Assembly (NCBI GenBank): GCA_035556135.1
Contig: DATMFO010000004.1
Location: forward strand, 248,001-312,000
Reading direction: 5' to 3'
From: ZC4RG30 sp035556135
GTDB lineage: Bacteria > Pseudomonadota > Gammaproteobacteria > Steroidobacterales > Steroidobacteraceae
Length of the DNA: 64,000 bases
The notes under the pieces were generated by a model, which had not been told where the DNA came from, searched no databases, and was given only the letters and a program-made list of their open reading frames with translations. Below are positions 1-8,869 of this stretch, piece after piece; positions within the stretch are counted from its first letter, which is position 1, and each line of letters opens with the position of its first letter. The position numbers were made by a program, and so were the translations under genes.

Positions 1-1
1 G

Positions 2-1048
2 AAATCCGACCCTGGCGCGCGGCTCCACACCACTGGCATCCTCGTGAAGGACGCGGTGGACCAGATCCCCTTGCTCGACGCATTGCCGGCCTCACTGGTC
101 CGGCGTGTGCCCGGCGTCCGGCTCTACGCCCCGAACCTCCGCCACGTGGACCTCGACGCACCTGGCTACTACTTCCTCGCCACGGACACCCCCGGCCTGA
201 TGCGCTGGCTTGCGGCGGAAGCAGAACGCGCCGGCGCAATCATCCGCTGCGGATCCGCATTCACCTCCGCCGATCGCATGCCGGGTGGCTTCGACGTGGC
301 AGGGATCGGCCACACCCGTTTCCTCATCGGCGCGGACGGACCACGCTCACGCCTCGCGCAGGTACTGAACCTCGGCCGCAGCACGCGCTTCCTCACCGGC
401 ATCGAATACGAATACACCGGTGCCGAACTGGCCGCGCCCGATCGCCTGCACTGCTTCATCGATGGCGAACTCGCCCGCGGCTACATCGGCTGGGTGGTGG
501 CCGGCGTCGAAGGCGTGCAGGCCGGCCTCGCCCAGCGCGAAGGCTCCACGCCATTCCGTCCTGGCGAGGCCATGCAGGCCTTCCTCGCCAAGATCGCCCC
601 GGTGATCGACCTGCGTGACCGCAAGCCGGATTCGGTCCGTGCCGGGCTCATTCCCTGCGGCGGCGTGGTGTCACCCAGCGCAGGCACCCGCGCCCTGCTG
701 GTGGGCGACGCCGCGGGAATGGTGTCGCCGCTCACCGCCGGCGGCATCCACGCGGCGCTGAAGCACGGCCTTGCCGCAGGCCATGCAGTTGCCGATTTCC
801 TCGCCGGCCGTGCCGCCGATCCCGCAGGCTGGTTCGTCGACACCTATCCGCGCTATCGCACCAAGCGCCTGCTGCGCCTGCTGTTCGACCACTTCCAGAG
901 CGACACGGCCTTCAACCTGCTGCTGGCCTCATCGTCGATGCGCATGGCCGCCAGCATCATCTACTTCCACCAGCGCGGCGTATTCAGTCCGCCGCCGCCC
1001 GCGCAGCCGCCGCGTGGGCTTTCATCGCACGAACCAGATATTCCGTGA
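2..1048 (+). CDS. FAD-dependent oxidoreductase, geranylgeranyl-reductase-like (5' partial)
   Basis: The frame is already open at base 2 and reads into family-typical sequence (TTGILVKDA), so the true start lies upstream and the GTG at 44 is internal. The product resembles FAD-dependent monooxygenase or geranylgeranyl reductase proteins, which reduce or hydroxylate lipid-like substrates. Visible marks are the FLIGADGPRSRLA segment (GADG motif) in the middle and LLVGDAAGMVSPLTAGG near the C-terminus, the second FAD-contact motif of this family. The N-terminal GxGxxG Rossmann motif must lie outside the window. The 3' end overlaps the convergent MerR gene by 65 bp. The substrate cannot be told from sequence. 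Confidence 0.8.
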   Translation, partial: KSDPGARLHTTGILVKDAVDQIPLLDALPASLVRRVPGVRLYAPNLRHVDLDAPGYYFLATDTPGLMRWLAAEAERAGAIIRCGSAFTSADRMPGGFDVAGIGHTRFLIGADGPRSRLAQVLNLGRSTRFLTGIEYEYTGAELAAPDRLHCFIDGELARGYIGWVVAGVEGVQAGLAQREGSTPFRPGEAMQAFLAKIAPVIDLRDRKPDSVRAGLIPCGGVVSPSAGTRALLVGDAAGMVSPLTAGGIHAALKHGLAAGHAVADFLAGRAADPAGWFVDTYPRYRTKRLLRLLFDHFQSDTAFNLLLASSSMRMAASIIYFHQRGVFSPPPPAQPPRGLSSHEPDIP

Positions 1049-1766
1049 ATCCCGGCGTGATCTTCTCGTAGCGCGCGACGAAGTCCGGATGCGAGAGGTA
1101 GAGGTCTGCCAGGCCCGCATAGGCCTCCGGCGGGCAGGGCTTGTCCCACATCGAGGCCACCCAGGCACGATGCCGGCGGATCAGGCCTTCCACTGCATTT
1201 GACGAAGGATCGATGCCGCGGCGGCAGGCCTCGGCGAGCGCCTCCTCCACCTGCTGCAGCTCCGCCATCATCGCGGCCTGCTGCTCCGGCGTGCTGGCGT
1301 CATGCCGCTTGCGGCTGCGGGCAATGTCCTCCCGCATCGGTTCCCCGTACTGTTCGATCAGCCAGGCCTCGTATTCCGCCTGCTTCTCGGCGCTGAAGCC
1401 CTTGTACAGTTCCGCGTTCGACACGCTCGATTCCCCCTTGATGCTGGCGATGGTCCGGTCAATGGTGTCGATCAGGATTGCCAGCCGCGCGCCTTCGGCC
1501 TCGAGCTTCCCCCGGTGCCGCAGCAGCACGCCCACCTGGTCCTCACCCTCCAGCGAGAGCAGGCCCGCGATCTCGTTCAGGGGCACGCCCAGCTCGCGAT
1601 GGAAGAGGATGCGCTGCAGGCGCAGCAGCTCCGCGCGGCCGTAGTAGCGGTAGCCGTTGGCTCCCACGCTCGCGGGCTTGAGGAGGCCGATCTCGTCGTA
1701 GTGGTGCAGCGTGCGCACCGTCACGCCTGAGATCGCCGCCAGCTGCCTGACTGTCAGTTCCTTCAT
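984..1766 (-). CDS. MerR-family regulator with TipAS-like ligand domain
   Basis: The N-terminal winged helix-turn-helix (ELTVRQLAAISGVTVRTLHH, then YDEIGLLKP) is a MerR DNA-binding domain. It is followed by a dimerisation helix and, from about residue 115, a TipAS-type domain with the WxxxxWP-less, Glu/Arg-rich helices seen in thiopeptide or multidrug-sensing TipAL proteins. Such proteins activate resistance promoters after ligand binding. I chose the ATG at 1766 (MKELTV) because the family starts there; an in-frame ATG eight codons upstream is less likely. It is convergent with the oxidoreductase upstream in the window. Its target genes are not obvious here. Confidence 0.85.
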   Translation of the reverse strand: MKELTVRQLAAISGVTVRTLHHYDEIGLLKPASVGANGYRYYGRAELLRLQRILFHRELGVPLNEIAGLLSLEGEDQVGVLLRHRGKLEAEGARLAILIDTIDRTIASIKGESSVSNAELYKGFSAEKQAEYEAWLIEQYGEPMREDIARSRKRHDASTPEQQAAMMAELQQVEEALAEACRRGIDPSSNAVEGLIRRHRAWVASMWDKPCPPEAYAGLADLYLSHPDFVARYEKITPGFTEYLVRAMKAHAAAARAAAD

Positions 1767-1814
1767 GACACGGACGTTATCCAGCCTCACGCCAGGTGAG
1801 GGTCAAGCGGGCCT

Positions 1815-2561
1815 TCAACGCCCTCCGGAGACATCGATGAAGCCGCCGGTGGTGTAGGCCGAAGCATCGGACAGCAGCCAGAGGATGGCCTCCGCAACTT
1901 CCTCCGGTGCACCGCCACGCCGCAGCGGCACGGCATCCTTCAATCGCTCCACGCGTCCCGGCTCGCCACCACTGGCATGCATGTCCGTGTGGATCAGGCC
2001 CGGGCGCACGCCATTGACGCGGATGCCGTCAGCCGCAACTTCCTTGGCCAGGCCCATCGTCAGGCTGTCGATGGCGCCCTTCGAGGCCGCGTAGTCCACA
2101 TACTCGAACGGTGCGCCCAGCCGCGCGGCCATCGAGGAGAGATTGACGATGGCGCCCCCACTGCCGCCATGCCGCGTGGACATGCGTCGCACGGCCTCGC
2201 GGGCGCAGAGGAATGAACCGATGACATTGGTGGCCAGCACACGCTGCCATCGCTCCACCGACATGTCTTCGAAGCGCATCTGTGGTTCCAGCATGCCGGC
2301 ATTGTTCACCAGGCCCCTGGGCTTGCCGAACTCGGCCTCGCAGGCATCGAACAGCCGCAGCACATCGCTCTCCACGGCCACGTCACCCTGCACAGCGATG
2401 GCCCTTCCGCCGCCACTGCGGATGGTATCGACCACGAATTGCGCCGCCGCCGCGTCGTTGCGGAAGTTCACACACACGGCGTAGTCGCGCCGCGCGGCCA
2501 GCAGCGCCGTCGCGGCGCCGATGCCGCGGCTCGCGCCGGTGATGATGACAGCGTCAGTCAT
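1815..2561 (-). CDS. SDR-family NAD(P)-dependent oxidoreductase
   Basis: This 248-residue classical short-chain dehydrogenase has the cofactor motif TGASRGIGAA near the N-terminus, the NNAG motif near residue 85, the catalytic Ser in IVNLSS and the YxxxK pair in YVDYAASKGA, and it ends with the usual GGFIDVSGGR. The related proteins include glucose-1-dehydrogenase-like and YgfF-like oxidoreductases that reduce carbonyls with NAD(P)H. The reading frame stays open far upstream, but the family start is the ATG at 2561 (MTDAVIITGAS), so the upstream part is not coding. It is divergent from the lipid kinase gene and lies 48 bp downstream of the MerR gene on the same strand. Confidence 0.92.
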   Translation of the reverse strand: MTDAVIITGASRGIGAATALLAARRDYAVCVNFRNDAAAAQFVVDTIRSGGGRAIAVQGDVAVESDVLRLFDACEAEFGKPRGLVNNAGMLEPQMRFEDMSVERWQRVLATNVIGSFLCAREAVRRMSTRHGGSGGAIVNLSSMAARLGAPFEYVDYAASKGAIDSLTMGLAKEVAADGIRVNGVRPGLIHTDMHASGGEPGRVERLKDAVPLRRGGAPEEVAEAILWLLSDASAYTTGGFIDVSGGR

Positions 2562-2798
2562 GCAGCTTCTCCAGCCAGGGCCCGGACAATTGCAAAGTTT
2601 CCTCCATTTCCGCCACACCGTGCCATTCCAGGCGGTCGCGGCCAGCGCGATCGGCCTGTCGGAGGCCTCCGACTCAAGGCTTCCGCACCGAGCCGTGGAG
2701 CGTCGCGTAGAATGGCCACCTTTCCCGGCCATATGCGCGAGCATTCGAATGTGTGGAGCAAGGTGAGCTGCCCCGGGCAGAGCGCTGACCCGACACGC

Positions 2799-3752
2799 AT
2801 GCAGGTGCCGCGGGTCACGGTGATCCTGAATGCCTCCTCCGGGCACCATGACGCGCAACGGGCTGCAGAAGAAATCCAGGCAGGGTTCGATGAGGTCGGC
2901 TGTCCCTGCCGGCTGCTGATCGCGAACGGGGCCGGTGAGGTCGAGGCGCAGGCCCGACGCGCGATCGATGAGGCGCGCGCGCAGATGCGCGACGCGCCGC
3001 CCGATGCGCAACGTCCGGTCATAGCCGCAGCGGGTGGCGACGGCACGATCAACCTGCTGGCCCGCCTGGTGCTCGATGCGGGCCTGACCTTCGGCCTTGT
3101 GCCGCTGGGCACGTTCAACTACCTGGCACGCCATCTCGGGATCCCGCTGGAGCCGCGCGCGGCAGCCATCGCGCTGGCCACCGGCGTCACCCGGCGCGTG
3201 CACGTGGGCCGCGTGAACGGCAACCTGTTCCTGAACAATGCCAGCTTCGGTCTGTATCGGGCGCTGCTGGAAGAGCGCGAGCAGTTCAAGCAGCGTTTTG
3301 GTCGCTACAAGATCGTGGCCACCTTTGCTGCGCTTTACACACTGCTGCGCTTTCGCAAGGTCTACACGCTGCGCCTGGATGTGGATGGCAAGCCGGTGGC
3401 CATCCGCTCACCGATGCTGTTCTTCGGCCTGAACTCGCTGCAATTCGAGAACCTCGGCATGGGTGCGGCCGCCTGCACGCAGGCCGGCATGATGGCGGTG
3501 ATCGCGCTGCAACCCTCCGGGCGCTGGCAGCTGCTGCGCCTGGCGCTGCGCGGCGCGCTGCACCGGCTGCATGATTCCACCGACCTGCGCACGCATTGCG
3601 CCTGGCAGGCGCAGGTGCTGCTGCCGGGACGTCGCCGGCTGCGCGTGGCGGTGGATGGCGAGAGCCTTGAGTGCAGGCTGCCGCTGCAATTCGAGGTAGT
3701 GCGCGACGCCCTCGAGGTGGTGGTGCCGCGCGAGCCGGAAGAACGCAAATGA
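2799..3752 (+). CDS. Diacylglycerol kinase/YegS-like lipid kinase
   Basis: The protein (317 residues from ATG 2799) has the DAGK catalytic-domain signature: ILNASSG at the N-terminus, the nucleotide-binding AAGGDGT loop near residue 78, and the PLGTFNYLARHLG substrate motif, followed by the beta-sandwich C-terminal domain. It should phosphorylate diacylglycerol or a related lipid alcohol at the inner membrane. Alternative starts at ATG 2712 or GTG 2751 exist, but the region has no good ribosome site and 2799 matches the family. It overlaps the next gene by ATGA. With the following metallophosphoesterase and PAP2 phosphatase it forms a translationally coupled operon of lipid phosphate metabolism. 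Confidence 0.88.
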   Translation: MQVPRVTVILNASSGHHDAQRAAEEIQAGFDEVGCPCRLLIANGAGEVEAQARRAIDEARAQMRDAPPDAQRPVIAAAGGDGTINLLARLVLDAGLTFGLVPLGTFNYLARHLGIPLEPRAAAIALATGVTRRVHVGRVNGNLFLNNASFGLYRALLEEREQFKQRFGRYKIVATFAALYTLLRFRKVYTLRLDVDGKPVAIRSPMLFFGLNSLQFENLGMGAAACTQAGMMAVIALQPSGRWQLLRLALRGALHRLHDSTDLRTHCAWQAQVLLPGRRRLRVAVDGESLECRLPLQFEVVRDALEVVVPREPEERK

Positions 3753-4633
3753 CTGCGCCCCTCACGGTGCGCATCGCGCAGATCTCGGATCCGCACTTCG
3801 GCACCGAAGTCACCGCGGTGCGCGATGCCTTGCTGGCGGATCTGCATGCCGACCCGCCAGACCTGCTGCTGCTCACCGGTGACATCACGCAGCGTGCTCG
3901 CCGTGCGCAGTTCGCCGCGGCACGCGACTTCCTCGATGCGCTGCCACCGACGCCGCGGATATGCCTGCCCGGCAACCATGACCTGCCGCTGTTCGATGTG
4001 TTCACGCGGTACACGCGACCCTATGGCCGCTTCCGGCGCTTCATCTCTCCGCAGCGCGAACCCGTGTTCGAGGATGCGCGGCTGGCAGTGCTGGGCGTCG
4101 ATGCCACCAGCCCCTGGCGTCACAAGGACGGCAAGGTGGATGCGGCGCAGATCCACAGGCTGGCGAGCCGCATCGCGAGGCTTCCCCAGCCTTTCCGGCT
4201 CGTGGCCACACACCAGCCACTGGCTTCCGCCACGCACAGCGACACCCGCAACGTGATCCATGGCGCGCCTCAGGCGCTGCAGCGCTGGATCGGCGCCGGC
4301 GCGGATCTCTTCTTCGGCGGCCACATTCACCTGCCGTACTGCCTGCAGGTGGGTAGCCCGGATGGCCACCGCAGGGCGATGCTGCTGCAGGCGGGGACCT
4401 GCATTTCGCATCGCACGCGCCAGGGCGTGCCCAATTCGTACAACGTCATCGTGCTGGAACAGGATCTGGCGCAGCGCCGGATGCACTTGGAGCGGCGGGA
4501 TTTCGATGCCACCACGGGCGCATTCCTGCCGCGTCATCGGCACGTCGCGGTGAACGCACTTCGCACCGGGGCAGCTCGCGGGGATGCCAGCACCACGGAT
4601 TCGTGGAACCTCGTCGCCGAGGGCAGTGCATGA
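3749..4633 (+). CDS. Calcineurin-like metallophosphoesterase
   Basis: The protein (294 residues) shows the full metallophosphoesterase motif set: QISDPHFG (motif I), LTGDIT (II), PGNHD (III), the Thr-His of ATHQPLA, and GGHIHLPY at the end of the fold. These bind a dinuclear metal centre that hydrolyses phosphodi- or monoesters. It resembles CpdA/Icc-like and lipid-pyrophosphatase-like members, and the actual substrate is unknown. The ATG at 3749 overlaps the stop of the lipid kinase gene, and its own stop overlaps the next start (ATGA). The last 45 residues are poorly conserved and may be a flexible tail. The operon context suggests a phosphorylated lipid or headgroup as substrate. Confidence 0.88.
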   Translation: MTAPLTVRIAQISDPHFGTEVTAVRDALLADLHADPPDLLLLTGDITQRARRAQFAAARDFLDALPPTPRICLPGNHDLPLFDVFTRYTRPYGRFRRFISPQREPVFEDARLAVLGVDATSPWRHKDGKVDAAQIHRLASRIARLPQPFRLVATHQPLASATHSDTRNVIHGAPQALQRWIGAGADLFFGGHIHLPYCLQVGSPDGHRRAMLLQAGTCISHRTRQGVPNSYNVIVLEQDLAQRRMHLERRDFDATTGAFLPRHRHVAVNALRTGAARGDASTTDSWNLVAEGSA

Positions 4634-5241
4634 CGGGTGATGCATTGGTCATCCCCGTGGGCAACCGCTCGCTGGAGCAGTTCGAGCGCGGACTGATGCG
4701 CGCCCTCCGTGAGCCTTCAGATCCCGGCGACCCCCTGGGCCCCGACTGGGTCGAGAAATTCGCCATCGACCTCACCAGCCTCGGCGGCCACACGGTGCTG
4801 ACGCTGCTGGTGCTCTTCGTCACGCTGTATCTGCTGTTGATGCACAAGCGCGCCACCGCGGCGCTGCTGGCGGGCAGTGCCGCCGGCGCGGCACTGGTCA
4901 GTCATTTCACGAAGCTGCTGGTCGATCGCGCCCGGCCGGATGTGGTCGATCACCTGGTCGAAGTGTCGACACCGAGTTTTCCCAGCGGCCACGCGCTGCT
5001 GTCGGCCAGCATCTACCTGACGCTGGGCGCGCTGCTGGCCCGCCAGTTTCCGCAACCGGCGGTGCGCAGGTATTTCATCGCCGTGGCAGCGACGCTCGCG
5101 ATGCTGGTGGGAGCGAGTCGCGTGTACCTCGGCGTGCACTGGCCCAGTGACGTGATCGCCGGCTGGCTGGTGGGTGCACTGTGGGCGTGGGGATGCTGGG
5201 CGCTGGCGCAGCGGATCACCCGCGGCGATCGCGTCCGGTAG
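4630..5241 (+). CDS. PAP2-family membrane phosphatase
   Basis: This 203-residue protein carries the three-part PAP2 acid phosphatase signature: KLLVDRARP, PSFPSGHA and SRVYLGVHWPSD, with catalytic histidines in the second and third parts. Hydrophobic segments flank these motifs (for example LTLLVLFVTLYLLLM, and the last helix before the C-terminus), so it is an inner-membrane enzyme. Relatives dephosphorylate phosphatidate, phosphatidylglycerophosphate or undecaprenyl pyrophosphate. The start at 4630 overlaps the stop of the metallophosphoesterase gene. Together the three genes could make, modify and recycle a lipid phosphate. Which lipid is not decided by the sequence. Confidence 0.9.
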   Translation: MTGDALVIPVGNRSLEQFERGLMRALREPSDPGDPLGPDWVEKFAIDLTSLGGHTVLTLLVLFVTLYLLLMHKRATAALLAGSAAGAALVSHFTKLLVDRARPDVVDHLVEVSTPSFPSGHALLSASIYLTLGALLARQFPQPAVRRYFIAVAATLAMLVGASRVYLGVHWPSDVIAGWLVGALWAWGCWALAQRITRGDRVR

Positions 5242-5300
5242 AATCTGGGTCGCGCACCGGCACATACTCCGCAGCGGATCAGCGATTGAAGGGGAGAGAC

Positions 5301-6173
5301 ATGAAGTCGACCAGCCTGTCGAGACGCTCGGTGCTTGCCGGCACGGGCTATGCGGCCGTTGGATCCGCGGTTGGCCAGCTGCTGTCGGTGGCGCGCGCAC
5401 AGGAAGCGGCCCAGGCGCGCCAGGGCCAGCCCGGCAGCGTCTGCCTGTCGATGGTTTTCGAAGATGGCGGCAAGGTGAAGTTCGACACGGAAAAGTACGT
5501 GAAGGACCACTTGCCGCTGCTGCGCGAGGTGTATGGCGACAGCGTCGAGCGCATCGAGGTGCTTGCCGCACCCGAGCGGGATCCCAAGGCGCTCATCACC
5601 GCAGTGCCCATGTTTGCGGGCATTGCAGTGCCACGCGCCGCCACCACGCTGTGGATCAGGGACGTGGCGGCGTTCGGCCAGAAGCTGGCCGCCAATGCCC
5701 AGCGCATCAACCAGCATCTGGAGGCGTTGTCATATGGCAACCGGCTGGTGCAGACGAACCGGGTCGTGCTCGAACTCGGCGATGCCCGCAGCGAAATTGC
5801 CGTCGACACACCGGTGGTCTCCAACTACTACCGCCAGTTCGTGGCCTACAAGCGCAACAGGGAGGACGTTCCGGTCCCGCCGGCAGGCAGCGTGCCGCCG
5901 TTCGACGCGCGGGCATTCGCCGAAGGCTACCTGCCCCGGCTGTTCTCGCTGTACGGGTCCGGTGCAGTACGCCGGCTCGAAGCCACCGTGGGCATCGACC
6001 AGGGCGGACAGAAGGCTACGCAGATCGCCGCCTATCACCTCTACGTCCGTGATCGCAGTGCCCTGGACGCGCAGACGGTGAATGTCTACCAGCAGCTGAA
6101 AGAAGAGACCGCGCAGTTCAACCTGAACGGCGTGAGGCTCTTGAGCGATGTGAGTGTGAAGGGAATCGCCTGA
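5301..6173 (+). CDS. Tat-exported protein with two EthD-like (dimeric alpha-beta barrel) repeats
   Basis: The ATG at 5301 follows a good ribosome site (AGGGGAGAG). The N-terminus has a twin-arginine motif (LSRRSVLAGTGYAA) and a cleavage-like VARAQE at about residue 33. The mature part has two similar halves: FDTEKYVKDHLPLL in the first and FDARAFAEGYLPRL in the second, each followed by Gly-rich and strand segments as in EthD-family dimeric alpha-beta barrel proteins. EthD-like domains bind small hydrophobic ligands and accompany ether or aromatic degradation, but no enzyme activity can be assigned. A periplasmic, internally duplicated EthD protein is unusual. It may share the upstream TAGAAT at 5239-5244 as a -10 element. 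Confidence 0.6.
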   Translation: MKSTSLSRRSVLAGTGYAAVGSAVGQLLSVARAQEAAQARQGQPGSVCLSMVFEDGGKVKFDTEKYVKDHLPLLREVYGDSVERIEVLAAPERDPKALITAVPMFAGIAVPRAATTLWIRDVAAFGQKLAANAQRINQHLEALSYGNRLVQTNRVVLELGDARSEIAVDTPVVSNYYRQFVAYKRNREDVPVPPAGSVPPFDARAFAEGYLPRLFSLYGSGAVRRLEATVGIDQGGQKATQIAAYHLYVRDRSALDAQTVNVYQQLKEETAQFNLNGVRLLSDVSVKGIA

Positions 6174-6243
6174 AGCGAACCCGGCCAGAGCGACGGCCGG
6201 GAACCCGCCCGGGCGCCCACCCTTATTCTGTACCATCGTGGGC

Positions 6244-6942
6244 ATGGACAAGAACTCCATCAAAGGCCTCTTCGACCAGCAGGCCGCGGGCTACGACCAG
6301 CAGTGGGCGCGCCTTTCTCCCCTCCGCGACTGCCTGCATCTCTTGGTGCAGTCCCTGTTTGCTGGACTGCGTGAAGACACGCGCCTGCTCAGCGTGGGCG
6401 CCGGCACGGGCGCCGAGATCGCCTTCTTCGCCCGCGCCTTCCCGCGCTGGCGCTTCACGGCCGTGGACCCGTCCGGTTCAATGATCGGTGTCTGCCGCCA
6501 GCGCGCCGAAGCAGGGGGATTTCTCTCCCGCTGCAGCTTTCATGTTGGCTACATCGACTCCCTGCCGGAGGACGAACCTTACGACGCGGCCACCTGCTTC
6601 CTGGTCTCGCAGTTCCTGCTCGACCGCGACGAACGCACCGGCCTCTTCCGCGCCATCGCAACCCATCTGCGCCCCGATGGCCTGCTCGCCAGCACCGACC
6701 TCGCTTCCGACACAAACTCTGCCGCATACGAAGAGCTGCTGCCTCCCTGGTTCACCCTGATGGCCAGCAGCGGGCTCGATGCGGAGAAGCTCGAACGCAT
6801 GCGCGCCAACTACGCGCGCGACGTGGCCATCCTGCCGCCCGCCGAGGTGGCATCCCTCATCGCCACCGCGGGGTTCACCTCCCCCGTGCAATTCTTCCAG
6901 GCAGGCTTGATCCACGGCTGGTTCGCAAGGAGAGCAGGATGA
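6244..6942 (+). CDS. Class I SAM-dependent methyltransferase
   Basis: The protein (232 residues from ATG 6244; a GTG two codons upstream is the alternative) has the SAM-binding motif LLSVGAGTGAEIA near residue 45, an acidic residue after the second strand (FTAVDPSG), and a DAATCFLVSQFLL segment equivalent to motif IV. It resembles the Methyltransf_25/CmoA-like group that methylates small molecules or tRNA intermediates. The substrate is not predictable. Its stop overlaps the start of the following secreted hydrolase (ATGA), so the two are co-translated, though no functional link is obvious. Confidence 0.85.
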   Translation: MDKNSIKGLFDQQAAGYDQQWARLSPLRDCLHLLVQSLFAGLREDTRLLSVGAGTGAEIAFFARAFPRWRFTAVDPSGSMIGVCRQRAEAGGFLSRCSFHVGYIDSLPEDEPYDAATCFLVSQFLLDRDERTGLFRAIATHLRPDGLLASTDLASDTNSAAYEELLPPWFTLMASSGLDAEKLERMRANYARDVAILPPAEVASLIATAGFTSPVQFFQAGLIHGWFARRAG

Positions 6943-7811
6943 ACTCGAAGAAACAATTGATGCTGACGCTGCTGCTGGGGTCCCTCGCAGGAATCTCGGC
7001 AGCCGGGCAGGCACCCGCCGCGTTCGTCGGACCCGGCCCCACCAGCGAAGCACTTGCAGCGCTGCCCCAGACCCCCGGCGCAAAGGGATTCCAGGAGCGC
7101 CACTACCGCCTTGAAAAGGCCGGACGGGAAGTGGGCTATCACCTGTACGTCCCCCAGAAGTACCACCCCAGTGTCGGTGCACCGCTGGTGGTCGCATTGC
7201 ACGGCTACGGCGTGAACTACGGCTTCTTCTTTTCGTCCGTGCCCGACCTGCCAGCTCTCTGCGAGCAGAACGGCTTCATCTGTGTCGCCCCCATGGGCTA
7301 TTCGACCAGCGGCTGGTATGGCGCGCCGATCACGGTGCCAGGCACACCTCCACCCGGCTCCAGGCTTCCGGTCCCGCAGACCGGCACCGAAAAGGAACAG
7401 CTGCTCGAACGTGAGCTGAGCGAGCTGGATGTGCTGAACGTGATCGAGATCGTCACGCGCGAATACAAGGTCGACCCGAAGCGCATGTACCTGATGGGTC
7501 ATTCCATGGGCGGCTTCGGCACCTGGTTCCTCGGGCAGAAGCACATCGACAAGTGGGCGGCCATCGCGCCCATGTCAGGCATCAATGACGCCGGCCTGAA
7601 GGCACTGGACATCAGGAAGCTGGCCCGCATCCCGGTGCTGGTTGCGGTCGGCGAGCAGGAAGCCGACACCGTGGTCACCAGCAAGAAAGCCGTGGCGGCG
7701 CTCGAAGCCGCCGGCGGCAAGGTGACCTATGTCGAGATCGCCGGTGGCACCCACGGCTCGATGGTTGCGCCGAGCACCGCGCGGATCATGGAGTTCTTCT
7801 CCAGGCACTAG
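6939..7811 (+). CDS. Secreted alpha/beta hydrolase, esterase/PHB-depolymerase-like
   Basis: A signal peptide covers about the first 25 residues (KKQLMLTLLLGSLAG). The mature domain contains VVALHGYG (oxyanion region), the nucleophile elbow MGHSMGGFG with the catalytic Ser near residue 191, an acidic residue in the VGEQEADTVV loop and the catalytic His in GGTHGSM. The order and the PKRMYLMGHSMGG segment match the LpqC/PHB depolymerase-like and peptidase-like esterases. It is probably periplasmic and hydrolyses an ester. It is translationally coupled to the methyltransferase gene upstream and convergent with another hydrolase gene 18 bp away. Confidence 0.82.
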   Translation: MNSKKQLMLTLLLGSLAGISAAGQAPAAFVGPGPTSEALAALPQTPGAKGFQERHYRLEKAGREVGYHLYVPQKYHPSVGAPLVVALHGYGVNYGFFFSSVPDLPALCEQNGFICVAPMGYSTSGWYGAPITVPGTPPPGSRLPVPQTGTEKEQLLERELSELDVLNVIEIVTREYKVDPKRMYLMGHSMGGFGTWFLGQKHIDKWAAIAPMSGINDAGLKALDIRKLARIPVLVAVGEQEADTVVTSKKAVAALEAAGGKVTYVEIAGGTHGSMVAPSTARIMEFFSRH

Positions 7812-7829
7812 CCCCGCGAGGGTTGTGCT

Positions 7830-8837
7830 TCAGCGCAATCCGGATCCGGCAACGTCCTGCCAGGCAGCATTTGTGCACAGCCCGCAGGACTTGCCCACGA
7901 ACTGCGAGCGGGCCTTGCGATCACCCTTCAGCTGCCAGTCGAGCCAGGCCAGCACCACGCGCGACCATTCGCGATCCGGCGCTTCATAAGCCCCGCCGTG
8001 CGCGACCGTGGGCAGGCTGGCCAGGAAGATCGGCAGCCTGGCGGCAACGCCATCCTCGTAGCTGTCCTTGGCGATGCGGTAAGCCACATCATCGGGCCCA
8101 CCCGCGAGGATCAACGTCGGCGCATGCAGTTCGGACCAGCGGCGATACTCCGGCAGCGGTCCAGGCGGTCTTGCAGGCGGTGTGCGGTAATAGCCGCTGT
8201 TCAGCACGACCGTGGTGGTGGTGCGCGGATCGGCAGACGCCGTCAGCGCCTGCATGCCGCCGCAGGAATGTCCCATGAAGGCGATGCGGTCCGCGCGCAA
8301 CTTGCGGTGGTAAGCGCTGGAGGAATCCTTGTTGCGCGCAAGGGCCCAGTCCACGGCCTGGTTGAGCACCTTCACGTCGATGACCTGTATCAGTCGCCCG
8401 TCCGGCGCGGTGGTCGCGCCGTTCTGCGCAGGCCCCAGATCGTCACGGCCCACCGCGATGACCAGGTAGCCATGCGAAGCCAGCTCGCTGAGGAAAGCCG
8501 CGTACTCGGTCGATGTATTGCGGCAGGCGCCATTGGCGAAGGCGATGATGGGCAGCTTGCCGGCGCGACCCAGGTAGGCGGGACGATAGATGGTGTATTC
8601 GGTCAGGTCCGGCTCGATGAGTCGCACGACGCGGTGCGGTCCGGAGCCCTGCGGCAGTTCGGCACGCCACCGGGCGAGACGCTCAGCCGCCGCACTGCGT
8701 TCCGCGGAGGCAGGCGCTGCTCCCGGTGCCGCCGCCAGCGCCTCGGGCGCGAAGCCTGACGCCAGGGCGAGCAGCAGCCCTGCCGCGCGCTTCACGGTCC
8801 ACCTTGATCTGTCATCACGGTCCCGGTTCGTCAGCAT
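7830..8837 (-). CDS. Secreted alpha/beta hydrolase (Cys-containing elbow)
   Basis: The product (335 residues) starts with a positively charged segment and a hydrophobic stretch (AAGLLLALASGFAPEALAA), consistent with export. The catalytic core has IIAFANGACRN before the oxyanion hole, the elbow FMGHSCGGMQ with the nucleophilic Ser, an acidic LAGGPDDVAY loop and the His in VAHGGAYEAP. It belongs to the platelet-activating-factor-acetylhydrolase or chlorophyllase-like esterases. A strong ribosome site (GGGGAGAG) precedes the ATG at 8837. It lies 32 bp downstream of the PQQ alcohol dehydrogenase on the same strand, so both may be expressed together, perhaps ester cleavage followed by alcohol oxidation; that link is inference. 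Confidence 0.8.
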   Translation of the reverse strand: MLTNRDRDDRSRWTVKRAAGLLLALASGFAPEALAAAPGAAPASAERSAAAERLARWRAELPQGSGPHRVVRLIEPDLTEYTIYRPAYLGRAGKLPIIAFANGACRNTSTEYAAFLSELASHGYLVIAVGRDDLGPAQNGATTAPDGRLIQVIDVKVLNQAVDWALARNKDSSSAYHRKLRADRIAFMGHSCGGMQALTASADPRTTTTVVLNSGYYRTPPARPPGPLPEYRRWSELHAPTLILAGGPDDVAYRIAKDSYEDGVAARLPIFLASLPTVAHGGAYEAPDREWSRVVLAWLDWQLKGDRKARSQFVGKSCGLCTNAAWQDVAGSGLR

Positions 8838-8869
8838 GACTCTCTCCCCTGGCGCCTGCGCGCCTTTCC

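Noticed and set aside
6180..6201. Hairpin after the EthD-like gene as a terminator
   Set aside because: The stem CCCGGCC/GGCCGGG is good, but no T-tract follows, so intrinsic termination is not supported.
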